NCBI GenBank assembly: GCA_946480785.1
Contig: CAMLLD010000078.1
Location: forward strand, 1-30,914
Origin: an uncultured Blastocatellia bacterium
Lineage (GTDB): Bacteria; Acidobacteriota; Blastocatellia; Pyrinomonadales; Pyrinomonadaceae
Reading direction: 5' to 3'
DNA length: 30,914 nt
Numbering within the stretch: the first letter of the stretch is position 1; the number at the start of each line of letters is the position of its first letter. Below the pieces are notes generated by a model that worked only from the letters and a program-made list of their open reading frames with translations, had not been told where the DNA came from and searched no databases. The position numbers and the translations under genes were made by a program. Shown here in pieces: positions 1 through 7,713 of this stretch.

Positions 1-1
1 T

Positions 2-1687
2 TTAGATCGCGATCATGAATTCGACAGTGGTTCGCGCATCGCGCTCTCCGAACTCTCTGCCATTCAAATTCAGAACCTCGCGACAACCGGCAAGGTTTGG
101 GGCTTTCTGAAATATTACCATCCGCTGATCATCGCCGGCGAGCGCCACTGGGATTACGACTTATTGCGAGTGTTGCCTGCGATCCTCGCGGCGCCGGATC
201 GCGCCACGGCCAACGCCGCCCTTGCCAAATGGATTGCGGGACTTGGACCAGTCAAACCGTGCGATTGCGTGAAACTGAATGAGAACGACATCCATCTCCG
301 TCCCAGACTCGCGTGGCTGGCCGATAAGAAACTTCTCGGCGCCGAGTTGAGCGCCAGCCTGCAATCTATTTATGCCAACCGAGTAGTTAATACAAAGCAG
401 TTCTACGTCTCTCTGGCCCCGCAAGTGGGTAACGCTTCGTTCGATCACGAACTGAGTTACCAGACTATCAAGTTGCCTGATCCCGGCTTTCAGATACTCG
501 CGCTTTATCGCTTCTGGAACATCATCGAATACTGGTTTCCGTATCGCGACGTCGTGCCCGAGGACTGGGACAAAGTGTTGCTGGACTCACTGCCGAAAAT
601 TGCTTTGGCTAAAACTCCGGATGCTTACAAGCTGGCCATGATGGAAGTGATTGCGAAGGTCCACGACACGCACGCCAACCTGTGGAGTTCGCTCGACGTG
701 CGGCCGCCTACGGGCACTTGCCAGCTTCCCGTAAATGTTCGCTTCATCGAAGGCGTTCCCGTGATCACAAGCTTCGCCGGGCAAGTTGGTGAAACCAGCG
801 GCTTGAAACGCGGCGACGTAATCACCGCACTCGACAACGTGTCCATCGCGAAGCTTGTGGATCAATGGAAGCCGTACTACGCAGCGTCCAACGAGCCAAC
901 TCGGCTGCGGGACATCGCGCGACAACTGACACGCGGAGACTGCGGCAAGACGACGCTACGCATCAGCCGAAACAATGCCGCGATGGACATCAGTGCGGAA
1001 CGTGTGCCGGCAAAGGATCTCAAGGGCATTGAATACACGCACGATCTTCCCGGCGATACCTTTCGGCTGCTGTCGAAAGACGTCGCTTATCTGAAACTTT
1101 CGTCGGTGAAGATAGCTGAGGCTGCGAAGTACATCGAGTCGGCGGCAGGCACGAAAGGTTTGATAGTCGACATTCGCAACTACCCGTCAGAGTTTGTGGT
1201 CTTTGCGTTGGGCTCGCTCTTTGTCGATCAGAAAACTGATTTTCTCCGGTTCACTCAAGGAGACCTGTCCAATCCGGGAGCTTTTCACTGGGGCGCGCCG
1301 TTGTCGCTGGAACCACAGCAGCCGCACTATCCGGGCAAGGTCGTGATTCTGGTGGACGAGGGCTCGCAAAGCCAGGCGGAGTACACCGCGATGGCTTTTC
1401 GTTCCTCGCCGCGAGCAGTTGTTATCGGCAGCACGACCGCAGGCGCCGATGGCAACGTCTCCGCGATTCCCTTGCCCGGCGGCCTCCGCTCCATGATTAG
1501 CGGAATCAGCGTTTTCTATCCTGACAAGAAACCGACTCAGCGCGTCGGAATAATTCCGGACCGCGAAGTAAAGCCGACTATCGCGGGCATCCGCGCCGGC
1601 CGCGATGAAGTGCTCGAAGCCGCCATCCGCGAGATTGTGGGAAAAGACGTCCCCGCCGCGCAGATCGAAAAGATGATCGAGCATTGA
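2..1687 (+). CDS. S41 family peptidase, 5'-truncated by window edge
   Basis: The reading frame is open from base 2 to the TGA at 1685-1687, giving 561 residues with the N-terminus lost off the left edge. An ATG-like start further in would cut a conserved segment (TGKVWGFLKYYHP...HWDYDLL, about residues 31-54) typical of the domain that precedes the catalytic core in acidobacterial and Bacteroidota S41 proteases, so I keep the frame open to the edge. A PDZ-like segment follows (GLKRGDVITALDN, bases about 799-840). The C-terminal tail-specific-protease core has the stretch VDEGSQSQAEYTAMAF, which should hold the nucleophilic Ser (about base 1370), followed by IGSTTAGADG. By family, it is a periplasmic serine/lysine-type protease cleaving near C-termini; the substrate is unknown. 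Family call is firm; the true start cannot be seen. Confidence 0.88.
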   Translation, partial: LDRDHEFDSGSRIALSELSAIQIQNLATTGKVWGFLKYYHPLIIAGERHWDYDLLRVLPAILAAPDRATANAALAKWIAGLGPVKPCDCVKLNENDIHLRPRLAWLADKKLLGAELSASLQSIYANRVVNTKQFYVSLAPQVGNASFDHELSYQTIKLPDPGFQILALYRFWNIIEYWFPYRDVVPEDWDKVLLDSLPKIALAKTPDAYKLAMMEVIAKVHDTHANLWSSLDVRPPTGTCQLPVNVRFIEGVPVITSFAGQVGETSGLKRGDVITALDNVSIAKLVDQWKPYYAASNEPTRLRDIARQLTRGDCGKTTLRISRNNAAMDISAERVPAKDLKGIEYTHDLPGDTFRLLSKDVAYLKLSSVKIAEAAKYIESAAGTKGLIVDIRNYPSEFVVFALGSLFVDQKTDFLRFTQGDLSNPGAFHWGAPLSLEPQQPHYPGKVVILVDEGSQSQAEYTAMAFRSSPRAVVIGSTTAGADGNVSAIPLPGGLRSMISGISVFYPDKKPTQRVGIIPDREVKPTIAGIRAGRDEVLEAAIREIVGKDVPAAQIEKMIEH

Positions 1688-1799
1688 TTCCAGGCAAAAC
1701 GCCACACGACAAAGACGGCCAATGAAAAGATCTTTATGAACCCGTCTGATGGTGATATATGCACCGTCAAAGCAAACAAGCAGATGGGAGGACGCTACG

Positions 1800-2021
1800 A
1801 TGACAAGGTCACTATGTTGTCGCTTGGTGGGACTGGCAGCGATGTTGTTATGCCTGACAGCACTACTCGTTCCCGCGGCAAGTCAACAAACGAGCTGCTG
1901 CCAAAGTTGTCTGAACCGATTCTTTCAATGCGATGGCAACACGAAAGTTTGCTGCCAGATTTATAACTCATGCGTGCAGCAGTGCGCGGGAGATTGCCCG
2001 GTCTGCCCTGACGCGAAATAA
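1800..2021 (+). CDS. Small secreted cysteine-rich protein (73 aa)
   Basis: ATG at 1800 is chosen because a strong GGGAGG lies about 8 bases upstream; an earlier in-frame start at 1749 has no such site. The product begins with a clear Sec signal peptide (MTRSLCCRLVG, then a Leu/Ala-rich core ending ...PAASQQ). The mature part is only about 45 residues and contains ten cysteines, including two CC pairs (SCCQSC, VCCQIYNSC, QQCAGDCPVC). Such density suggests a disulfide-knotted extracytoplasmic peptide or a metal-binding peptide. I do not recognise a named family. It lies 112 bp after the S41 gene in the same direction and converges with the genes at 2081-3728. Confidence 0.6.
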   Translation: MTRSLCCRLVGLAAMLLCLTALLVPAASQQTSCCQSCLNRFFQCDGNTKVCCQIYNSCVQQCAGDCPVCPDAK

Positions 2022-2080
2022 GCAGCCCTGTAACAGCGATCGTGACGTAAACCTGCCGGGTCAAACGTCTGCGTTCAGTT

Positions 2081-2608
2081 TCAATCGGTTCTCAGAACAT
2101 ACTGGTGTGGCGCCTGAAGCAGGTACTGCTTCCCTTCGTTGCCGCTGAGACGCAGCACAACATCGACATAAACGCCGGGACCCCACTTGGGCCCACCGCG
2201 AACCGAAATTTCACACACCGGTGAGTTCGGACATTTGATCCACGTATCCTTATTCTGTGCGTTTCCGCCGCGCAAATCAGAGACTTCCCATACCTCTTCG
2301 CCGAAAAGGATCCATGCTCGTTCCAGGCGAATGCCGCTCGGGAGCGGTTGCTTGTCGGCACTGGTGACTTTGAACGCTACCATCAGACCTGTGCCGTCCA
2401 CACCCACGCTACCCGGCTCGAAATTGCGCCACGGATAAGCGGATAAACGCAAAGTTCTGTTATCGATCGCGATCATCGTCGGCGCGTTTCGCAGGTCCTT
2501 AAGGGAAACCGACGAGTCCTGACTCGGTTGGCCTATCAGCACACAAAGCTGCTCAGGCGAAGACGCCGCGAGCAGCGATACAAACAGTAAACTCAGAATC
2601 ACATTCAC
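2081..2608 (-). CDS. Hypothetical exported protein
   Basis: The frame is open up to 2722, but that would overlap the upstream propeller gene by about 100 bp. The GTG at 2606-2608 puts a hydrophobic signal-like segment at the very N-terminus (VNVILSLLFVSLLAASSPEQ), giving 175 residues. No convincing ribosome binding site was seen, and a TTG at 2644 or a GTG at 2602 are alternatives. The body is beta-rich (ERAWILFGEEVWEVSDL, WGPGVYVDVVLRLSG) with two cysteines (CPNSPVC) that could form a disulfide. No family recognised. It follows the YVTN propeller gene closely and is probably co-transcribed with it. Confidence 0.55.
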   Translation of the reverse strand: MNVILSLLFVSLLAASSPEQLCVLIGQPSQDSSVSLKDLRNAPTMIAIDNRTLRLSAYPWRNFEPGSVGVDGTGLMVAFKVTSADKQPLPSGIRLERAWILFGEEVWEVSDLRGGNAQNKDTWIKCPNSPVCEISVRGGPKWGPGVYVDVVLRLSGNEGKQYLLQAPHQYVLRTD

Positions 2609-2624
2609 TGGATCACTAAAACAG

Positions 2625-3728
2625 TTACGGGGATTTGTTAACAAACTTAATGCACTGTCCCTGGTTCTTGAAAGGACCGACTGGCGGCGCGAACTTTTTA
2701 TAGCCACCGTTCTTGCACTCATCTTTTGTCTGCGGGGCTGCCGAAGACATGATCGCTACAACAGCAGGATTGATGCCAACAGGGATCGTAGCAACTACGG
2801 TATTCGTGGCAGTGTCGATGACTGATACCGTGTTGGTGCTGGAGTTCGCAACATAAACTCGAAGACCGTCGGATGTGACTGCCACGCCATTTGGCGCGGC
2901 GGCGACCGGGATGGTCGCAACGACAGTGTTCGTCGCCGTATCGATCACAAAGACCGTGTTGCCCTGTATATCACTAACATAAACTCGAGTGCCGTCCGGT
3001 GTGATGGCCAGACCGATGGGAGCAACACCGACGGGAATGGTATCGATCACGGTGTTTGTCGCCGTGTCGATGACTGCGACCGTACCGTCGCGCTCAGTCA
3101 CTACATAAGCGCGAGTGCCGCAGGGTGTGATAGCAAGTCTGAACGGAAGATTTCCGACCGGGATAGTCGCAATCACAGTGTTGGTCGTCGCATCGATCAC
3201 CGAGACCGTGTTGCTCAGTTCATTAGCAACATAAACGCGAGCGCCATCGGGTGTGACGGCCACACCATGCGGAACAACCCCGACCGGGATCGTGGCGATC
3301 ACGGTATTCGTTACAGTGTCAACAACCAAAACCGCATTGCTGGGGAAGTTTGTCACATAAGCCCGTGAACCGTTCGGCGCAAATGCTATCCCACCGAAAC
3401 CAAAGCCATCCAGGATCGTCGCAATCACAGTGTTGGTCGCCGTATCAATCACTGAGACCGTGTCGCTCTGGTTGTTGACAACATACACGCGAGTGTTGTC
3501 GGGTGTGATCGCCAGCTCAAACGGACCCGCGCCAACAGGGATAGTAGCGACCACGGTGTTAGTCGCGGTGTCGATAACGGAAACCGTCTGGCCGTTGGCA
3601 TTGGACACGTAAGCGCGTGTCTGAGCCTGTGTTGTGCTCACGGCGGCGCTGAGACCTATGAAGATCAGCAATGCGTATGTGAGAGTGAAAGCGAAGCGTG
3701 TGAAGGATGTAGTAAATCTGTATAGCAT
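2625..3728 (-). CDS. Seven-bladed YVTN beta-propeller protein with C-terminal Cys module
   Basis: A 367-residue exported protein. The ATG at 3728 follows GAGGGGG by about 6 bases. Residues 1-36 are a signal peptide (ending STTQAQ). Residues 39-332 are exactly seven tandem 42-residue YVTN-type repeats, each with a (A/V)YV start, a VIDTATNTV centre and an ATIPVG strand, which is a complete propeller. The last 35 residues form a separate small module, KDECKNGGYKKF followed by FKNQGQCIKFVN, with two cysteines; similar Cys/FKNQGQC tails occur on diverse secreted bacterial proteins. The role is probably extracytoplasmic binding or scaffolding; the ligand is unknown. It lies 35 bp downstream of glgC on the same strand. 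Confidence 0.85.
   Translation of the reverse strand: MLYRFTTSFTRFAFTLTYALLIFIGLSAAVSTTQAQTRAYVSNANGQTVSVIDTATNTVVATIPVGAGPFELAITPDNTRVYVVNNQSDTVSVIDTATNTVIATILDGFGFGGIAFAPNGSRAYVTNFPSNAVLVVDTVTNTVIATIPVGVVPHGVAVTPDGARVYVANELSNTVSVIDATTNTVIATIPVGNLPFRLAITPCGTRAYVVTERDGTVAVIDTATNTVIDTIPVGVAPIGLAITPDGTRVYVSDIQGNTVFVIDTATNTVVATIPVAAAPNGVAVTSDGLRVYVANSSTNTVSVIDTATNTVVATIPVGINPAVVAIMSSAAPQTKDECKNGGYKKFAPPVGPFKNQGQCIKFVNKSP
2733..3614 (-). repeat. Seven tandem 126-bp coding repeats (YVTN blades)
   Basis: Seven consecutive units of 42 codons with no spacers encode the blades of the propeller. Units are most alike at the VSVIDTATNTV(V/I)ATIPVG core and differ at the start and around the P(F/H/N/I) turn. 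Similarity between units suggests internal duplication or gene conversion. Confidence 0.85.
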
Positions 3729-3763
3729 ATTGCCCCCTCGATATGTGCTGAAGACGACGAGGA

Positions 3764-5059
3764 TTAGATCACAGTACCGTCGGGGATGACGGCGTTCTTC
3801 GGCACGATGATGATGCTGTCGCGAATGAAATAGGAACCGTTTGGACCATCAGCCTCCGCCGTGCCGGCTTCATTCAGCAGCCGTGCGTTGGCGCCGATGC
3901 GCGCGTTCTTGTCGATGATTGCGCGCTTGACGACAGTTCCCTCGCTGATGCCGACGCGTGGCAGTCCCCGGCCCATATCGCTGCGCATCTCTTCAAACGT
4001 CTGATAGAAATCAGCGCCCATCATGTACGACGCGTCGATCTGCACGCCCTTCGAGATGCGGCTGCGCACACCGATTACGGAGTTCGTCACTTTCGCGCCA
4101 TTGATGATGCAACCGTCGCCGATGATCGAATCGTTGATCTCCGTCTCTTCGACTTTCGACGGCGGCAGGTAACGCGCGCGCGTGAACACGGGCGCTTCCG
4201 CGTCAAACAAATTGAACTTCGGAATCTTCGTCGTGAGATCGAGGTTCGCGCGATAGAACGCGTCGATCGTTCCGATGTCTTCCCAGTAACCGTCGAACAT
4301 AAACGCTTCCACATGTCCCGACGAGATCGCTGCGGGAATCACTTCCTTACCGAAGTCCATCCAGCTCGGATCCTCGCGCAGCAAACTCTCGAGCCGGTCA
4401 TACTTGAAAACGTAAATGCCCATCGACGCGAGAAACGGCCGGCGCTTCGCTTCGTTCGCATCGAGACCGAGTTGCGTCGTGTCGACCTGCATCGACATCA
4501 ACTCATCGCCTTTCGGCTTCTCTTTGAACTCGACGATGCGGCTGTGCTCGTCTGTTTTAAGTAAACCAAACTCACTCGCCGCGCGCGCCTCGCACGGAAT
4601 CACCGACACCGTCACGTCGGCATTCGAATCGTGATGGCGTTGCAGAAACTGGCGATAGTCCATGCGATAAAGATGATCGCCCGAGAGAATCAACAACGTG
4701 TCGATGCCCCAGTCTCTGATGTGCGGCAACACCTGCCGCACCGCGTCGGCAGTGCCCTGAAACCAGTGCGGGCTATCAGGCGTTTGCTCGGCCGCGAGCA
4801 CCTCGACAAAGCCGTCTGAGAATTGCGAGAAGCGATACGTCTGCGCGATGTGGCGATTGAGCGACGCGGAGTTGTACTGCGTTAGCACGAACGTGCGCAG
4901 GATGTCGGAGTTGATGCAGTTGGAGAGCGCGATGTCGACGAGTCGATATTTACCACCGAGCGGGACTGCGGGTTTGGAGCGTTGTTGCGTGAGCGGAAAG
5001 AGGCGATTACCGGCGCCACCGCCGAGAATGACAGCCAACAGTTTTGCGCTTGCAGGCAT
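3764..5059 (-). CDS. glgC: Glucose-1-phosphate adenylyltransferase (ADP-glucose pyrophosphorylase)
   Basis: A 431-residue protein of normal length. It makes ADP-glucose from ATP and glucose 1-phosphate, the committed step of bacterial glycogen synthesis in the cytoplasm. Visible signatures: the nucleotide-binding [12 protein letters not shown] (residues 13-24), [27 protein letters not shown] (98-109), [10 protein letters not shown] (126-135) and [10 protein letters not shown]. The C-terminal part (from about residue 290) has the hexapeptide-repeat pattern of a left-handed beta-helix ([25 protein letters not shown]). The start is 31 bp downstream of deoC with no strong ribosome binding site. 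No other glycogen genes are nearby, so its position after deoC/rpiB is notable; it may share their transcript. Confidence 0.95.
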   Translation of the reverse strand: MPASAKLLAVILGGGAGNRLFPLTQQRSKPAVPLGGKYRLVDIALSNCINSDILRTFVLTQYNSASLNRHIAQTYRFSQFSDGFVEVLAAEQTPDSPHWFQGTADAVRQVLPHIRDWGIDTLLILSGDHLYRMDYRQFLQRHHDSNADVTVSVIPCEARAASEFGLLKTDEHSRIVEFKEKPKGDELMSMQVDTTQLGLDANEAKRRPFLASMGIYVFKYDRLESLLREDPSWMDFGKEVIPAAISSGHVEAFMFDGYWEDIGTIDAFYRANLDLTTKIPKFNLFDAEAPVFTRARYLPPSKVEETEINDSIIGDGCIINGAKVTNSVIGVRSRISKGVQIDASYMMGADFYQTFEEMRSDMGRGLPRVGISEGTVVKRAIIDKNARIGANARLLNEAGTAEADGPNGSYFIRDSIIIVPKNAVIPDGTVI

Positions 5060-5090
5060 GAGTTGATCTTGGCAAAAGGTAGAACACTTG

Positions 5091-5990
5091 TTAATACGCT
5101 AACGATCCCGACGCGACCGTCTTTTTACCCGCCGCTTCCTGCGCGATCTTCACGCCCACACTCGCGCCGATGCGCGTTGCGCCCGCTTCGACCATCTTGC
5201 GCGCGTCTTCGAGACCTTTCACGCCGCCCGAAGCTTTGACGCCGAGATCCGTTCCGACCGTGCGTCGCATTAACGCGACGTCGGCGACAGTCGCGCCGCC
5301 TTTTGAAAAGCCCGTCGAGGTTTTTACAAAGTCCGCGCCGGCTTTTTTCGCCGCGAGACATGCACGCACTTTTTCATCGTCGGTTAGGAGCGCCGTTTCA
5401 ATGATCACTTTGCAAATCGCGTCGTACTCGTGCGCGACTTCCGCCACCGAACGAATGTCGTGTTCGACGAGACAATCATCGCCGCTCTTCAACGCGCCGA
5501 CATTGATCACCATGTCGAGTTCGGTTGCGCCATCGAGCAGCGCGCGTCGTGCTTCGTAAGCTTTGACGTCAGGGAGGGTCGCGCCGAGTGGAAAACCGAT
5601 CACCGTGCAAACGGGCACGCCGCTGCCGCGCAGGTTACACGAAGCGACGCGCACCCACGTCGGGTTCACACAAACGGATGCAAACCGATAACTCGCCGCT
5701 TCCTGGCAAAGCTTTTTGATGTCTTCATCCGTCGCCTCGGGTTTCAACAGCGTGTGATCGATCAAGCTGGCCCATTCTCTCGCCGTCGCCGTCTCACCCA
5801 ACACGAGCCCGATGCGCGCCGCGCCCGCGTCGACGATGCGATGCATCCGTTCGGGGCAGCGATGAAAACACTCCGACGTACAGCCGCACATCGCGGCCTG
5901 CTCGACACCATCACCACTCAACCGCGCCACAATCGCGTCGGTGATCTGCTCGATTAATTTCTCGTAATCGCCGTTACTTGAGTAGGCCAT
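5091..5990 (-). CDS. deoC: Deoxyribose-phosphate aldolase with N-terminal helix and Cys cluster
   Basis: Class I aldolase cleaving 2-deoxyribose 5-phosphate to glyceraldehyde 3-phosphate and acetaldehyde. With the ATG at 5990 the protein has 299 residues, about 75 longer than usual; a TTG at 6011 is an alternative start. The core runs from about residue 76 ([12 protein letters not shown]). It has [14 protein letters not shown] with Asp159, VKTSTGFS with the Schiff-base Lys223, and VKASGGVK with the second catalytic Lys252. The extension starts with an amphipathic helix (residues 9-24, [16 protein letters not shown]), then a cluster of four cysteines (35, 37, 41, 45) in a [13 protein letters not shown] motif. 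The helix resembles BMC encapsulation peptides (inference). It starts 21 bases after the rpiB stop, so the two are surely one operon. Confidence 0.93.
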   Translation of the reverse strand: MAYSSNGDYEKLIEQITDAIVARLSGDGVEQAAMCGCTSECFHRCPERMHRIVDAGAARIGLVLGETATAREWASLIDHTLLKPEATDEDIKKLCQEAASYRFASVCVNPTWVRVASCNLRGSGVPVCTVIGFPLGATLPDVKAYEARRALLDGATELDMVINVGALKSGDDCLVEHDIRSVAEVAHEYDAICKVIIETALLTDDEKVRACLAAKKAGADFVKTSTGFSKGGATVADVALMRRTVGTDLGVKASGGVKGLEDARKMVEAGATRIGASVGVKIAQEAAGKKTVASGSLAY

Positions 5991-6011
5991 GAGACGAAAA
6001 GATTCTACCAA

Positions 6012-6794
6012 CTAACGTTGATACTGTCGCTGGATGGCGTCGATCTTGGCGACGCGCTTACGGTGGCGGTCTTCGGTGAGGTCGGTGGAGAGCCACGCGG
6101 TGACGATGTCGCGCATCTCGGCGCTCGTGATGGTTTTGCTGCCGAGTGTGAGGACGTTTGCGCCGTTGTGCTCGCGCGAATTCTTGGCCACGGTGACGGA
6201 GTAACAGGCCGCGGCGCGCACACCGGGAACTTTGTTCGCCGTCATCGCACTGCCGACTCCCGCGCCGTCGATGATGATCCCGAGATCCGAATTGCCCTCG
6301 GCTACAGCACGCGCGACGGCGTGCGCGAAGTCGGGATAATCGACTGCCTCTTCCGAGTCGGTGCCGAAATCCTGCACTTTGTGACCGAGTTGACCCAACA
6401 GGACCTTCAACTCCTCTTTCATCTTAAACCCGCCGTGGTCCGCACCGACGGCGATCAAATTAGCCCGCTTCGAGCCGCGGCGTGAGTTGCGCCGCACGAG
6501 TTGAATGTTCCGCTCTTTGATGATGTCGGCGGCGAGCGGTGTGAGTCGCGCGTCTTCGCCGATGCGCAACACCGCGCCGTCGTCCAACCCGCGCACATCG
6601 TCTTCAGTGATGACGCTTTTCGCCGACTCGTCGCGCGTCACAGCGCCGCTGCTCGGCGTTTCCGTTTCCGGTACGGTGTTGACGAAGCGCGTGGGCGTGC
6701 TGCTTTCAGGCGCGGCCGTTGTTTCAGACGCAGACCCGGCCTTTTCCAACACGTCGCGCACTAAAGCCCGAATTCGATCGCGAGTCTCATCCAT
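6012..6794 (-). CDS. rpiB: RpiB/LacA/LacB-family sugar-phosphate isomerase with BMC-like N-terminal extension
   Basis: A 260-residue protein. The isomerase domain begins at about residue 112 (IAVGADHGGFKMKEEL) and continues with FGTDSEEAVDYPDFAHAVA, the TANKVPGVRAA loop and SREHNGANVLTLGS. This family interconverts ribose 5-phosphate and ribulose 5-phosphate, or related sugar phosphates. The usual catalytic Cys of the ICGTG loop is replaced by Asp176 (IIIDGAGVG), so substrate or mechanism may differ. Residues 3-19 form an amphipathic helix (I8, L11, V12, V15, L16), followed by a Ser/Thr/Pro-rich linker (21-60). Residues 61-102 have ITEDDVR and RLTPLAAD, resembling my memory of the EutT N-terminus. 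Its ATG overlaps the end of the upstream nucleotidase gene by 8 bases, indicating translational coupling. Confidence 0.88.
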   Translation of the reverse strand: MDETRDRIRALVRDVLEKAGSASETTAAPESSTPTRFVNTVPETETPSSGAVTRDESAKSVITEDDVRGLDDGAVLRIGEDARLTPLAADIIKERNIQLVRRNSRRGSKRANLIAVGADHGGFKMKEELKVLLGQLGHKVQDFGTDSEEAVDYPDFAHAVARAVAEGNSDLGIIIDGAGVGSAMTANKVPGVRAAACYSVTVAKNSREHNGANVLTLGSKTITSAEMRDIVTAWLSTDLTEDRHRKRVAKIDAIQRQYQR

Positions 6795-7713
6795 TCTCGT
6801 CTCTCAAACGAAGCACGCGCCCGGTGGCCCCGACTAGTTTGCCGGTCCGGAACGTGAAGTCCATTCGCCCCACGTTGATGCCGCTCTTGCCGACCTGGAA
6901 GATCAACGTCTTCGCGCCGCACGGTTGTGTTTGCTCGGCGGGTTCATCCATGAACAGATGGCTGTGGCCGCTGGCGATGAAATCGATGCCGTCGACTTGC
7001 GCCGCGAGTTTCACGTCGTCGATGCCCGTGCTGGGCCGATCTTTGAAAGGGTAACCGAGATGCGACATGCAAACGACGAGCGCGCACCGCTCCTGTTCGC
7101 GCAGAGTCTTCACCACGTTTTTCGCAGCAATCACCGGATCGTTGTAAGTGATGCCCTTGAAGTTCTCGGGCGTGATGAGCGCGGTGGGACTGATGCCCAG
7201 ACCAAACAAGCCGATGCGTATGCCGCCGATGGTCTTCACGACGTACGGCTTGACGCGGCCTTCGAGCGCGGTGCCTTTCACGTCGTAGTTCGTCGACACG
7301 ATGTCGAAGTTGGCAAACTTCAACGCCGCCGCGAGTGCTTCGACGCCGTTGTCGAATTCGTGATTGCCGAGCGTGCTCGCATCGTAACCGATTGCCGACA
7401 TCGCTTTGTATTCGACTTCGCCGCGGTAGAAGTTGAAGTACGGCGTGCCTTGCAGCACGTCGCCCGCGTCGATCAGCAGCGTGTTAGGATTTTCTTTGCG
7501 AATGCGTTTGACGAGTGTAGCGCGACGCGCAACGCCGCCCTTCCCTGCGTTGCGGTCGTTCGGTGGAAGCGGATCGATCTGCGAGTGCGTGTCGTTTGTG
7601 TGCAGGATCGTGATGACGACTTCATCCGCCGCGAAAGCGACGCTACGTGGCAGCGTGACGAGTGCCGCGCCGAAGATCGCGGACGACCTCAGAAACTTTC
7701 GCCGATCGATCAT
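6787..7713 (-). CDS. 5'-nucleotidase metallophosphatase domain protein (UshA N-domain), Tat-exported
   Basis: A 308-residue protein. The N-terminus has a twin-arginine signal (MIDRRKFLRSSAIFGAAL). The rest is the metallophosphatase half of the UshA/5'-nucleotidase family: ILHTNDTHSQIDP (first metal ligands), LIDAGDVLQGTPYFN, STLGNHEFDNG (catalytic NHE) and FIASGHSHL. The protein stops where the C-terminal substrate-binding domain would normally begin; that domain is encoded by the gene immediately upstream, whose stop overlaps this start in an ATGA. By family it hydrolyses 5'-nucleotides or other phosphate esters in the periplasm with a two-metal centre. It presumably works together with the neighbouring C-domain protein. 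Confidence 0.9.
   Translation of the reverse strand: MIDRRKFLRSSAIFGAALVTLPRSVAFAADEVVITILHTNDTHSQIDPLPPNDRNAGKGGVARRATLVKRIRKENPNTLLIDAGDVLQGTPYFNFYRGEVEYKAMSAIGYDASTLGNHEFDNGVEALAAALKFANFDIVSTNYDVKGTALEGRVKPYVVKTIGGIRIGLFGLGISPTALITPENFKGITYNDPVIAAKNVVKTLREQERCALVVCMSHLGYPFKDRPSTGIDDVKLAAQVDGIDFIASGHSHLFMDEPAEQTQPCGAKTLIFQVGKSGINVGRMDFTFRTGKLVGATGRVLRLRDENG

Noticed and set aside
2733..3614. Regular repeats that might suggest a CRISPR array
   Set aside because: The unit is 126 bp, coding throughout, in frame, and gives YVTN propeller blades; there are no variable spacers.
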